Shown: one piece after another, positions 25,274 to 31,960 of the stretch
Layout: the number at the start of each line of letters is the position of its first letter
Position numbering within the stretch: the first letter of the stretch is position 1
Assembly (NCBI RefSeq): GCF_026672275.1
Contig: NZ_JANQCD010000043.1
Coordinates: 1 to 34,790, forward strand
DNA: 34,790 nucleotides
Source of the DNA: Marinifilum sp. D737
Lineage (GTDB): Bacteria; Bacteroidota; Bacteroidia; Bacteroidales; Marinifilaceae
Direction of reading: 5' to 3'
The notes under the pieces: generated by a model
Databases searched by the model: none
Told to the model about the DNA's origin: nothing
Seen by the model: the letters and a program-made list of their open reading frames with translations, nothing else
Translations under genes and position numbers: made by a program

Positions 25274-25627
25274 TTAATAAGCATTCGCCTTCATTTTCTT
25301 AAGTTGACGGTTCCAGCTGTACAATCCACCTTTTAGATGCGCAGCTTTGTGGAAACCAATTTTACGCAAGTAATTTCGCACCTGCTTGCTTCTAAATCCC
25401 AAATGGCAAAAAATAATGATATCCTTATCCTTAGGCAGGGTAGGAATCTTATTTTGAATCTCTCCCATCGGAATATGAATGGAGTTCTCGATCCCTTCTT
25501 TTGCCAATTCATGCGGCTCACGAATGTCAATCAGTAAAATATCCGAACCCTTTTCCAACTCCTCCATCAACTCTAAAGCGGTAAAACTTGTTTTGGGTGC
25601 ATTATCATTGCTTGTAAAAATATTCAT
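25274..25627 (-). CDS. Rhodanese-like sulfurtransferase (copy 2)
   Basis: A 117-aa single-domain rhodanese. The start at 25627 (MNIFTSNDNAPKTSFTALEL) is preferred over one 25 codons upstream because it aligns with the start of the paralogue at 6539-6934. The active loop IIFCHLGFRS places the catalytic cysteine at 74, flanked by LLIDIREPHEL and KQVRNYLRKIGFHKAAHLKGG. The two rhodaneses share over half of their residues across the domain by eye. A role in persulfide transfer is family knowledge; the acceptor is unknown. It is transcribed towards the peptidase gene and separated from it by a perfect hairpin terminator. Confidence 0.92.
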   Translation of the reverse strand: MNIFTSNDNAPKTSFTALELMEELEKGSDILLIDIREPHELAKEGIENSIHIPMGEIQNKIPTLPKDKDIIIFCHLGFRSKQVRNYLRKIGFHKAAHLKGGLYSWNRQLKKMKANAY

Positions 25628-25776
25628 ATTCAATAGTTTAATAAAATAGGGGAACAAAACTCTTGAAAGGCTCTGTTTACAGCCCTTCCGAACAAGTACC
25701 AAATTAAAAAAAAATCACGATTCAAGCCTCATCAGGCAGGAATAGATACCGCTTCTTTGGCTTATACAGATCAATT

Positions 25777-25824
25777 ATGAACAGCGAACAATTAGCAGTT
25801 AGCAATGAACAATGAGCAGGAATC
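25777..25824. repeat. Dispersed AGCAGTTAGCA-type repeat, copy 2
   Basis: TGAACAGCGAACAATTAGC, then AGTTAGCAATGAACAATGAGC, is a second member of the repeat family at 22756-22795. It sits between the serine hydrolase end and the start of the rhodanese gene. The surrounding 200 bases contain no gene. Confidence 0.5.
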
Positions 25825-25833
25825 AATGATCCA

Positions 25834-26958
25834 TTAAAACTCAGCCTTCAAAATTTCATCTACACAATGCAATAGGGTCATTTTGCCTTTGTAGCTATCG
25901 CAATTGGTTTGAAATGCCACGGCAATTTTTTGATCCGGATAATACAGGAATATGGAACGAAATCCGGGAACGAAACCCGTATGACCATATGCTTTGCCAT
26001 GCGCGCTCTTAAAAATAAAGCTGCCCATACCATAGGCGTCGTGCTCGCTTAAAATCCCATTGGGATTAGGGGTAATAATTTTCTGCAGCATTTCATTGGA
26101 AAATGGCAGAGCCTCGTAGTAAAACCTGGCCCATTTTGCCAGGTCGGATGTGGTGGAAGCATACCCTCCGCCAGTCCATTCCATTTGCGGATTAAAAGCA
26201 TACATTCCATCAACCACCATCTGTTTTGGCATATGAAAAAAGGCATCCAAACCCGAATAGCCAACTGGCAATCTTGGGATATCGCGACGGGTTGCCCCAT
26301 AGGTTTCTTTAAAATGCAGTGGGGCTAAAATCCTGGCATTAACCACCTCGTAATAATTCATGCCCGTAACTTTTTCAATCAGCATCCCAATCAGCAAATA
26401 GTTGGTATCGGAATAAGCCCAGCCCTCGCCTGCCTTGTGCACCGCTTGCATATCAAATGCAAACTGCAGTCGGTCCTTGTAAGTCCATACCTTATCGGGA
26501 TTATTTTCCAGTTCGATCCACAACTGCTCATTCTCTATATAACGCGGCAAACCACTGGTGTGCTGCAAAAGCATCTCAACGGTAATCTCCCCAATGTTTG
26601 GCAATTTCGACAACCAACACTCCCCTTTGCAGTAGTTAAAAAACTTCTCGTTCAAATCAACTTTACCCTCTTCAACCAATTGGTACAACACTGCTGCAGC
26701 ATAGGTTTTCCCAATGCTTCCCGAAAACATTACGTGTTGCAGATTCATTCTTTCCTTACGGATAGAATCGGAATAACCTGTTGCATAGTTTTCCTGTCGT
26801 CCATCCTGAAAAATGATGGAGAATTTTGCTCCAGGCATATCCAACAACTGCACAATGCTATCGAGCTTATGCTGATAGGTACACTGCGAAAATCCGTCGG
26901 TGCAAAAAGAGAATACCAGAATAAAAAATAGGGGAAGAGAGGTGTACTTGTTTTTCAT
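25834..26958 (-). CDS. Exported serine hydrolase, beta-lactamase (class C / S12) family
   Basis: A 374-aa secreted enzyme of the PBP4/AmpC-like fold. A signal peptide (MKNKYTSLPLFFILVFSF, cleaved near DGFS) leads into MPGAKFSIIFQDGRQ. The nucleophile motif is SIGK (S81, K84) in MFSGSIGKTYAAAVLYQL. The second motif reads YSDTN (Y182), where YxN is usual; the Y-S-D-T-N form is common in Bacteroidetes members. The third motif is HTG in AYGHTGFVPGF, followed by a YYPDQKIAVAFQTN strand. All three catalytic boxes are present, so it is probably active. Members include D-aminopeptidases, esterases and carboxypeptidases, and sequence alone does not say which. Its nearness to the BlaI/BlaR1-like pair is suggestive but it is on the opposite strand with its own upstream region. 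Confidence 0.9.
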   Translation of the reverse strand: MKNKYTSLPLFFILVFSFCTDGFSQCTYQHKLDSIVQLLDMPGAKFSIIFQDGRQENYATGYSDSIRKERMNLQHVMFSGSIGKTYAAAVLYQLVEEGKVDLNEKFFNYCKGECWLSKLPNIGEITVEMLLQHTSGLPRYIENEQLWIELENNPDKVWTYKDRLQFAFDMQAVHKAGEGWAYSDTNYLLIGMLIEKVTGMNYYEVVNARILAPLHFKETYGATRRDIPRLPVGYSGLDAFFHMPKQMVVDGMYAFNPQMEWTGGGYASTTSDLAKWARFYYEALPFSNEMLQKIITPNPNGILSEHDAYGMGSFIFKSAHGKAYGHTGFVPGFRSIFLYYPDQKIAVAFQTNCDSYKGKMTLLHCVDEILKAEF

Positions 26959-27041
26959 AGCGTGGCTGGCTTGGGTTAAGTGACTGTAATATAGCTTGTT
27001 TTTTTGAATTTATCCAGACATAACATTATTATTCATATCAT

Positions 27042-27806
27042 TTATCTCTCTTTCAATAAATCCCTTATGTAATTCTCCATTCTCTTAAAGTGCGATCCTT
27101 TCCAAAACACCTTATCACAGACTGTACAATAAAAAAAGCGATCAAAAATCCTGTAAGTATCTTCGTCTACTCTTGTTTTCACCCATTTTTTATCAACCAC
27201 TTGCAGCTTGGCATTACAGCTTATGCAACGACTAAATGATTTAAATTGCTGATACAAATCGAACTTTTGAACCACCTCTCGAAGCTGTTCGTGTTTTTCG
27301 ATAGATCTTAGGTAATAGGCATGGGTAATTCTTTCTGATTTTAGCAGGAGTTTATCGCGTGTTAAAATGATTCGTCCCTCATGTAATGATTTATCTATAA
27401 TTGCCTCATCATCCATCTGGTTCTTGTAAAAACAGTCGAAGCCCAGCATTCGTAAATACCTCGTGAGTTTTCCCAAATGGCAATCGAGAATAAACTTTGT
27501 TTCGCGCAAAGGAATTTTTCTCAATTGAGTCTGTCCCCTTATGTCCATACTTTCGAACTGCGGATAAACGCTAACTCTATCCTTCTCTTTTAGGCTATGT
27601 TTTACATTGGCCGATTCTCCGTTTACAAGAATTAAGTCGACCTCCGAAAAGGGAATTCCAAAAGATACCAATGTATCACCAACATTGATAGGAGTTTTAA
27701 ACCACTCCTCAAACTCCCTTTGTCTTCGCTGTTCTGGTAAAAAATCATTTAGCTCAGCATAAAAGCGAAATACAAATCGTTTTTTAATGGAATTGATTTT
27801 TGACAT
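27042..27806 (-). CDS. Mut7-C RNase-domain protein with ubiquitin-like N-terminus
   Basis: A 254-aa cytoplasmic protein with two recognisable parts. Residues about 8-95 are a Mut7-C ubiquitin/ThiS-like domain (FVFRFYAELNDFLP, VILVNGESA as DLILVNGESANVKHSL, KEKDRVSVYPQFESMDI). Residues about 100-254 are the Mut7-C PIN-like RNase domain: FILDCHLGKLTRYLRMLGFD with the first acidic residue, GRIILTRDKLLL, and a C-terminal zinc ribbon (CISC and CTVC) ending VFWKGSHFKRM. The family is thought to act on RNA, but bacterial substrates are not established. All signature blocks are intact. It is divergently placed from the tandem-repeat region and 83 bp upstream of the hydrolase on the same strand. Confidence 0.93.
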   Translation of the reverse strand: MSKINSIKKRFVFRFYAELNDFLPEQRRQREFEEWFKTPINVGDTLVSFGIPFSEVDLILVNGESANVKHSLKEKDRVSVYPQFESMDIRGQTQLRKIPLRETKFILDCHLGKLTRYLRMLGFDCFYKNQMDDEAIIDKSLHEGRIILTRDKLLLKSERITHAYYLRSIEKHEQLREVVQKFDLYQQFKSFSRCISCNAKLQVVDKKWVKTRVDEDTYRIFDRFFYCTVCDKVFWKGSHFKRMENYIRDLLKER

Positions 27807-28035
27807 ACAAGTAAATTAAACCAGGTATTGTCTACATATTGGCTTGTGGATAATGCTTGCTTACAAGCTTACATTCAATCAAATCTTATGGTGCGAAGCA
27901 TGTAACAAAAAATAATTTCTTTGGCAGGATAATTACCCTATGCAAGTTAGGGCTTTTAGTATCATTCCACAACACATCCCCTTTATCTTTTAAGCCGGTA
28001 TGTCATTGCAAACCAAACAAATCGTTTTTAACTCT
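27807..28035. other. Intergenic stretch without recognisable genes
   Basis: Upstream of the Mut7-C gene I find no open frame with coding character and no tRNA-like fold. A clear -7 element for the Mut7-C gene is not visible either. The stretch continues to the tandem repeat; after the repeat, 28267-28404 is AT-rich and carries only a weak TAGATTCG (28359-28366) that could be a -7 element for the next gene. Confidence 0.4.
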
Positions 28036-28266
28036 CCTGCAACATGCAGCACGCTCTGCAAGGGTATTGTAATGCTTCCTGCAGATTGCAGGAAGATTTA
28101 CAAGGGTATTGTAATGCTCCCTGCAGATTGCAGGAAGATTTACAAGGGTATTGTAATGCTCCCTGCAGATTGCAGGAAGATTTACAAGGGTGTGTAATGC
28201 TCCCTGCAGATTGCAGGAAGATTTACAAGGGTGTGTAATGCTCCCTGCAGCTTGCAGGAGGGTTTA
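28036..28266. repeat. Palindromic 41-42 bp tandem repeat, five units plus a degenerate leader copy
   Basis: Units start at 28059, 28101, 28143, 28185 and 28226, with lengths 42, 42, 42, 41 and 41. Each reads CAAGGGTATTGTAATGCTCC followed by CTGCAGATTGCAGGAAGATTTA with small changes. The core CCTGCA-gat-TGCAGG is a hairpin, perfect over 8 bp in unit 1 (TTCCTGCA/TGCAGGAA). A degenerate copy (CCTGCAACATGCAG) starts at 28036. The 42-base units keep a frame open by chance, but the 41-base units break it, so I read this as non-coding. There are no unique spacers, so it is not CRISPR. Confidence 0.85.
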
Positions 28267-28404
28267 CAACAAGCCAAAACACAGAGAACATACGGAATAA
28301 TAAAAACTTAACCTTTTCTTAACAGTAAAAACACACATATCCCTTTATTACTTCACATTAGATTCGTAAATTCAACATGTATTATTAACCAATCACAATT
28401 GTTT

Positions 28405-29169
28405 ATGTTTTCATTTATCAACTATCCAAGTCTTCGATTAAATGAATTTATTCAATTTTATCAAGACATTTTAAAAATTTTAGGTGCCAACGATCCAGAG
28501 GCACTGAAGGTAAAATCGCAGTACGACGATTTAAATGCACTGGTGGCTATTTTAGCCAGCTATTACAAACCTGAATTGGGCTCAGAAATTACGGCCGAAT
28601 TGCAAGAATTGGATGAAAAGCGCGATAGCGCACTGCGTGGAATCGAATTACAGGTGAAATCTTACACCTTTCATTACAACGATTCAATACGTTTGGCAGC
28701 CAACCTGTTGAGCAAATTTTTTGAGCATTATGGTGCAGCAATTAGCCGACTAAACTACCAAGCCGAAACCTCTACCATTAACAGCTTAATTGAAAAACTG
28801 GAAAGCGAACAAAAGTATGCTGATGCAGTTACAGCTTTGAAACTGATCGACTGGAAAACAGAGCTAAAAAGCATTAATACCAAGTTTAACCAACGCTACC
28901 TGGCACGAATAGAAGAAAATGCTGACAATCCTGAAACCACAGCAATGGAGCTGCGAGCAGGTATAGCAGCAAGTTACCGTAGCCTGACAAATTATTTGCA
29001 GGCCTACGCAACTCTGAGCACAGAAGGCGAATACGATAAAGTAGTGAAGCTAATAAACGAATTGGTGGACGAATACAACAAGCTAATTAAGAGCCGAACC
29101 AATTCGGAAAAAGAAACAAGTCCGGAAACGGAAAATCAAGAGACACAAGCCGGAGAGGCTTCTGAGTAG
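28405..29169 (+). CDS. DUF6261-like protein of unknown function
   Basis: A 254-aa soluble, mostly helical protein with no signal peptide. The ATG at 28405 (MFSFINYPSLRLNEFIQFY) is preferred to a TTG two codons earlier. Helical blocks include DDLNALVAILASYYKPELG, RDSALRGIELQVKSYTFH, RLNYQAETSTINSLIEKLE and LIDWKTELKSINTKFNQRY. The ratio of helix-formers and the R-D-x-A-L-R-G-I pattern resemble the Bacteroidetes DUF6261 family, though I cannot confirm this by search. The last ~25 residues are a charged, low-complexity tail rich in Glu and Thr. It stands alone with its own terminator just downstream and directly follows the palindromic tandem repeat, which could influence its expression. Confidence 0.75.
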   Translation: MFSFINYPSLRLNEFIQFYQDILKILGANDPEALKVKSQYDDLNALVAILASYYKPELGSEITAELQELDEKRDSALRGIELQVKSYTFHYNDSIRLAANLLSKFFEHYGAAISRLNYQAETSTINSLIEKLESEQKYADAVTALKLIDWKTELKSINTKFNQRYLARIEENADNPETTAMELRAGIAASYRSLTNYLQAYATLSTEGEYDKVVKLINELVDEYNKLIKSRTNSEKETSPETENQETQAGEASE

Positions 29170-29190
29170 TTGCGCATTGTTATAGTAGTA

Positions 29191-29214
29191 GAGCCCTTCG
29201 GGGCTCTTTTTTAT
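29191..29214 (+). terminator. Strong intrinsic terminator after the DUF6261-like gene
   Basis: GAGCCC-ttcg-GGGCTC (29191-29206) is a 6-bp GC stem with a stable UUCG loop, followed by TTTTTTATT. It starts 21 bp after the stop codon. Confidence 0.92.
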
Positions 29215-29243
29215 TGTAGATATTTTTCGATTATTTTTAATAC

Positions 29244-29305
29244 ACGAGAAAACTCGTTCTATAGTGAGGTCGTAACAAACTAATATACTGTTACGACCTC
29301 ACTAT
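29244..29305. repeat. Perfect 17-bp inverted repeat with a small flanking hairpin
   Basis: ATAGTGAGGTCGTAACA (29261-29277) and TGTTACGACCTCACTAT (29289-29305) are exact inverted copies with an 11-base spacer. A small hairpin ACGAG-aaaa-CTCGT lies just before (29244-29257). There is no U-tract on the + side. On the - strand it is 9 bp past the end of the small membrane-protein gene and could terminate that unit, or it could be a recombination or regulatory site. Confidence 0.6.
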
Positions 29306-29313
29306 TATAATAT

Positions 29314-29505
29314 TTATTCTCTAAATTTATTTACAAAGACTAGAAGCAAAGACACAAAAACACCTATAAAAATAGCATCTTTAATTTCTTTAACTATAGG
29401 ATACCTATCAGCATTAGTGAATAAATCAAGCAACCATTCTCCAACAAATATTCCTACACTAAATATTATAGAATAAAATAAAAACTGAAATACTTTTGGT
29501 TTCAT
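29314..29505 (-). CDS. Small two-helix membrane protein
   Basis: A 63-aa protein starting at ATG 29505 (MKPKVFQFLFYSIIFSVGIF). A start 11 codons upstream would overlap the stop of the preceding gene. It has two hydrophobic segments, FLFYSIIFSVGIFVGEWLL and AIFIGVFVSLLLVFVNKF, joined by a short charged loop (TNADRYPIVKEIKD). I do not recognise a family. The gene lies 13 bp downstream of the frameshifted lipoprotein gene on the same strand, so the two were probably an operon. A pair made of an exported glycine-rich protein and a tiny membrane protein is reminiscent of toxin-immunity pairs, but this is speculation from layout only. Confidence 0.65.
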   Translation of the reverse strand: MKPKVFQFLFYSIIFSVGIFVGEWLLDLFTNADRYPIVKEIKDAIFIGVFVSLLLVFVNKFRE

Positions 29506-29518
29506 ATAAGTAATTTTA

Positions 29519-30303
29519 TCAAGATGCAACATGATCAATTAATGCAACTATTCCTCTTGCAGCAGATGAATAGCATGCAGTACCAACCATTCCTGGAGGA
29601 CCTCCTACAGATCCTATAATACCACCTACCAGATCCGACTTACCCATAGCTTCTACTGTATCACAAAACCAATCCCAAGATTTGACACTTGATTTAGAAG
29701 ATGTTTGAGAGTTTAATTCATTTACCCATTTGTGATAATTTTCATGCCAATATTGAATAGAGTAACGACCAATAGAGGTAGCTGATAATAAAAGTTCTGC
29801 ATCTTCGGAGTTACATTTGGATGTTATTTCATTTTCTAATTCCTTTATTCTTGAAATTGTTTGATCAAGTCCTTCATTAAGATTAGATCTAATTTACTTA
29901 AATATATAACTTGATTTTCAGTCAAATTAACTTCGCTTTCAACTGCTGAAACAATATCATCGCTACCCGCACTTTTAATTTTAGAAAAAGTTAAAGAAGG
30001 AAAAGTTTTAGTGATTTGAGTTATGTTTTCATTTCTAGTAAACTCTGATGTTTCAAGAAAATCAATAGTCCCATTATGAACTAGAGAGGTTAAATCCACG
30101 GAACTCTTTAACTTTTCAGAGACTTTATTATCTTTTAAATATTGAAACACATGATCTAATCCCTTGTTGTGTTCTTGCCCAATTTTTTCATAGTCTACCT
30201 TTGATTGAATTTCATCAACATTTGAATCTTTTGAACAAGATTGCCATAAAAAACCGGATATCAATATACCTAATAAACATCCGAGCAATACATTTTTTCT
30301 CAT
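29519..30303 (-). pseudogene. Lipoprotein gene split by a frameshift, with glycine-rich C-terminus
   Basis: The ATG at 30303 opens a lipoprotein signal (MRKNVLLGCLLGILISGFLW, then QSCSKD with the lipid cysteine). This frame stops at 29845 after ~152 residues. A shifted frame opens beside the end of it (after a TAA near 29894) and runs with coding character to a TGA at 29519-29521: NEGLDQTISRIKELENEITS, then SIGRYSIQYWHENYHKW, then WDWFCDTVEAMGKS and the glycine-rich GGIIGSVGGPPGMVG. The second frame has no ATG, GTG or TTG near its beginning. The simplest reading is a one-base loss (a -1 shift) near 29860-29890 in a gene of about 260 codons; a sequencing error or a programmed shift is possible. 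I do not recognise the family. The C-terminus resembles small exported glycine-zipper proteins. Confidence 0.65.
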
Positions 30304-30493
30304 AACTATTTTTTTTAGGTTAATATTCAAACATTTATTCTTTAAATATCCAAAAGGTAACCCACAACTCAGCATGCTATGCAACATAATTAAATATTTG
30401 TTTTTTTACAAAAAAAATCTATTATAGTTTTGTTTTACTACACATTAGGCTTTCTTCGTTTATCATTTACAACTATTTTATCCGATCTATTCC

Positions 30494-30549
30494 TGTGATA
30501 AATGCTAAGAAATTCACAAGCATGGATGCTACAAAAACAAAACAGCTTA
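30494..30549. repeat. 56-bp direct repeat, copy A
   Basis: This matches copy B (31153-31208) at 48 of 56 positions without gaps, starting TGTGATAAATG in both. Copy A ends exactly on the stop codon (30547-30549) of the membrane-protein gene that lies between the two copies. The 190 bases between 30304 and 30493 hold no gene that I can see. Confidence 0.75.
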
Positions 30550-31041
30550 GTCGACAAAAGTTATAATTTTTAATTTAGGCTCCACATTTCCAGGCCACTT
30601 CTGCTTGGCATCAGGAAATAGCAAACTTGTGATTACATAACTTTCATCATTCCTTAATGTGATTTTAGTATAGTGATAGAAATCTGTAGGGAGTATCATA
30701 TGTTTGCCATTGAATAGCCTGCGTGTCATGAATCGTTCAATTTTCTTAATGTCCTGAAAATTGATTTCCGCATCTACACCTTTTTTGGAATAAATGATTT
30801 TATCCCTCTCAATAGTTAAGCTAACACCTTTATTGGTGAAATAGTACTCCAAATGCAGATATAGAACTAAAATAGAATATCCAATCATGAAGGCATAGAC
30901 CACAATCAAAGCATCAATGCTATGCTGTATCCCTTTCGAATACTGATAGAATGCAAATAGTGTGAAGAAAGCTAAAAAAAAGAATATGCCTTTTAGGTGT
31001 TTCAAATGACTTCTCCATGAAATCTTAATGATTGTATCCAT
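30547..31041 (-). CDS. Small membrane protein with bacterial PH-like domain
   Basis: A 164-aa inner-membrane protein. Two hydrophobic helices (GIFFFLAFFTLFAFYQY and ALIVVYAFMIGYSILVLYL) are followed by a beta-rich cytoplasmic part (YYFTNKGVSLTIERDKIIYS, INFQDIKKIERFMTRR, HYTKITLRNDESYVITSLLF) ending with a basic strand. The two-helix plus beta-sheet layout and the order of strands resemble bacterial PH-domain (bPH) membrane proteins; I cannot confirm the family by search. No catalytic motif is present. Its stop codon is embedded in copy A of a 56-bp repeat and copy B lies 111 bp upstream of its start, so the gene sits between direct repeats. Function is unknown. Confidence 0.7.
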   Translation of the reverse strand: MDTIIKISWRSHLKHLKGIFFFLAFFTLFAFYQYSKGIQHSIDALIVVYAFMIGYSILVLYLHLEYYFTNKGVSLTIERDKIIYSKKGVDAEINFQDIKKIERFMTRRLFNGKHMILPTDFYHYTKITLRNDESYVITSLLFPDAKQKWPGNVEPKLKIITFVD

Positions 31042-31152
31042 AGTGTTTACGATCTCCTGTTTGATAAATCATCCATCATTCTATTGATTTAGAAACTATA
31101 TGATCCCATGCGTTCATATAGTTACAGAATGTCGCTCTTGCTATCTCTATCG

Positions 31153-31208
31153 TGTGATAAATGGTAAGAAATTAACAAGCCTGGATGGTATGAAAACAAA
31201 AAAGCTCA
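31153..31208. repeat. 56-bp direct repeat, copy B
   Basis: Partner of copy A at 30494-30549 with 8 mismatches and no gaps. The pair brackets the bPH-like gene. Copy B runs into a hairpin (31204-31219), which copy A has lost. Confidence 0.75.
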
Positions 31209-31284
31209 TCTGCATGAGCCAATGAGTTTTTATTCGAATTTTTCAGAGTCTCTGGCAGACTGAAATTCGCTGAAATCACTCATT
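31204..31284. other. Structured intergenic segment (minus-strand terminator plus nested stem-loop)
   Basis: GCTCAT-ctgc-ATGAGC (31204-31219) is followed on the minus strand by TTTTTT, a good leftward terminator, although no leftward gene is visible to its right. Next to it AATGAGT (31221-31227) pairs with ACTCATT (31278-31284), and inside lie CGAATTTTTCAGAGTCT and AGACTGAAATTCG, which pair apart from two 2-base bulges. The segment could encode a small structured RNA or be the remnant of an element end. Confidence 0.4.
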
Positions 31285-31382
31285 TTTAAAATCGCTGAAA
31301 TTTACACCTTTTTCCCATGAACTCTACTACTTTCGGCACATTTAGAAAGTATTCAAATAAATGACAGATAAAGATTATTTAA

Positions 31383-31784
31383 TATCAAGAACGAAATTCC
31401 GTCAGGTTTACCCTCAGGCCTCAAAATATTCTTAGCCTAGTTCCAACACGATTCAACAACAAAAGGATTGTGTATTATTTACCTGTTAAAGTACATCCTA
31501 ACCATTGGGACAAGTCAAGGGACAAAACTTCAATAAATAGCCTCTTAAATGTGGTAAACCACCTAAAACAATGGCTAACTACAAGATTAAAGAGCTTGGG
31601 AAATGGCAGAAATAGACGCGGTATAGAATCTACAACAAGGTCAAAAGGCGGCATTAAGGAAAATAAACATGTACCAGAATTCGAGCTTATAAAAACCCAT
31701 ACCGCCCGAAGAAGTTTTTGTATCAATGCATACACGAATAATGTAACAAACAACAATATACGCGAGCAGAATTTGCTTCTTTAA
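31383..31784 (+). pseudogene. Decayed tyrosine recombinase (phage-type integrase) remnant
   Basis: The open frame has no start codon near its beginning and encodes the two ends of a Bacteroidetes integrase with the middle missing. The first part, SVRFTLRPQN and then NNKRIVYYLPVKVHPNHWDK, is the arm-type DNA-binding start. The last part, EFELIKTHTARRSFCINAYT, carries the catalytic HxxR motif (HTAR) of the tyrosine recombinase fold. Between them only about 60 residues remain, where the core-binding domain and first catalytic Arg should be, and the C-terminal Tyr is absent. The gene cannot be functional. It marks past mobile DNA activity next to the cassette-like units at 31961-34599. It resembles conjugative or phage integrases rather than integron integrases. 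Confidence 0.75.
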
Positions 31785-31870
31785 TATATCTAGATGAGTT
31801 CTAAACAAAGTTAGGAGCTCATCTTTTTTTTTAATTTATCAATTGTATATTACTGCTATTTATAACTTTA

Positions 31871-31907
31871 TTACGTTTACATACACAAATTAGACATGTA
31901 AACGTAA
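31871..31907. promoter_or_regulatory. Perfect 12-bp inverted repeat upstream of the TIR-like unit
   Basis: TTACGTTTACAT (31871-31882) and ATGTAAACGTAA (31896-31907) are exact inverted copies with a 13-base spacer. A third partial copy, AAACGTAACTAG, follows at 31933. It could be an operator or promoter region serving the TIR-like gene, whose unit has almost no leader of its own. The bases between 31785 and 31870 hold nothing recognisable. Confidence 0.5.
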
Positions 31908-31960
31908 TGGAGTAAAAAGATATAAGAAAAATAAACGTAACTAGTTAAGCTAACATATAC

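Noticed and set aside
28000-28238. Repetitive open frames reading GIVMLPADCRKIYK in the tandem repeat
   Set aside because: The frame stays open only because the first units are 42 bases long. The 41-base units break it, the palindromic core explains the conservation, and there is no credible start.
28036-28266. CRISPR array
   Set aside because: Units are contiguous and identical throughout, with no variable spacers and no cas genes.
29845-29895. Programmed -1 frameshift in the lipoprotein gene
   Set aside because: No X XXY YYZ slippery heptamer in the right phase is visible in the overlap, so ordinary mutation or sequence error is simpler.
31383-31784. Integron integrase (IntI) for the downstream cassettes
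   Set aside because: The arm-type start and HTARRSF box match phage or conjugative tyrosine recombinases of Bacteroidetes. No IntI-specific insert is seen and the gene is dead.
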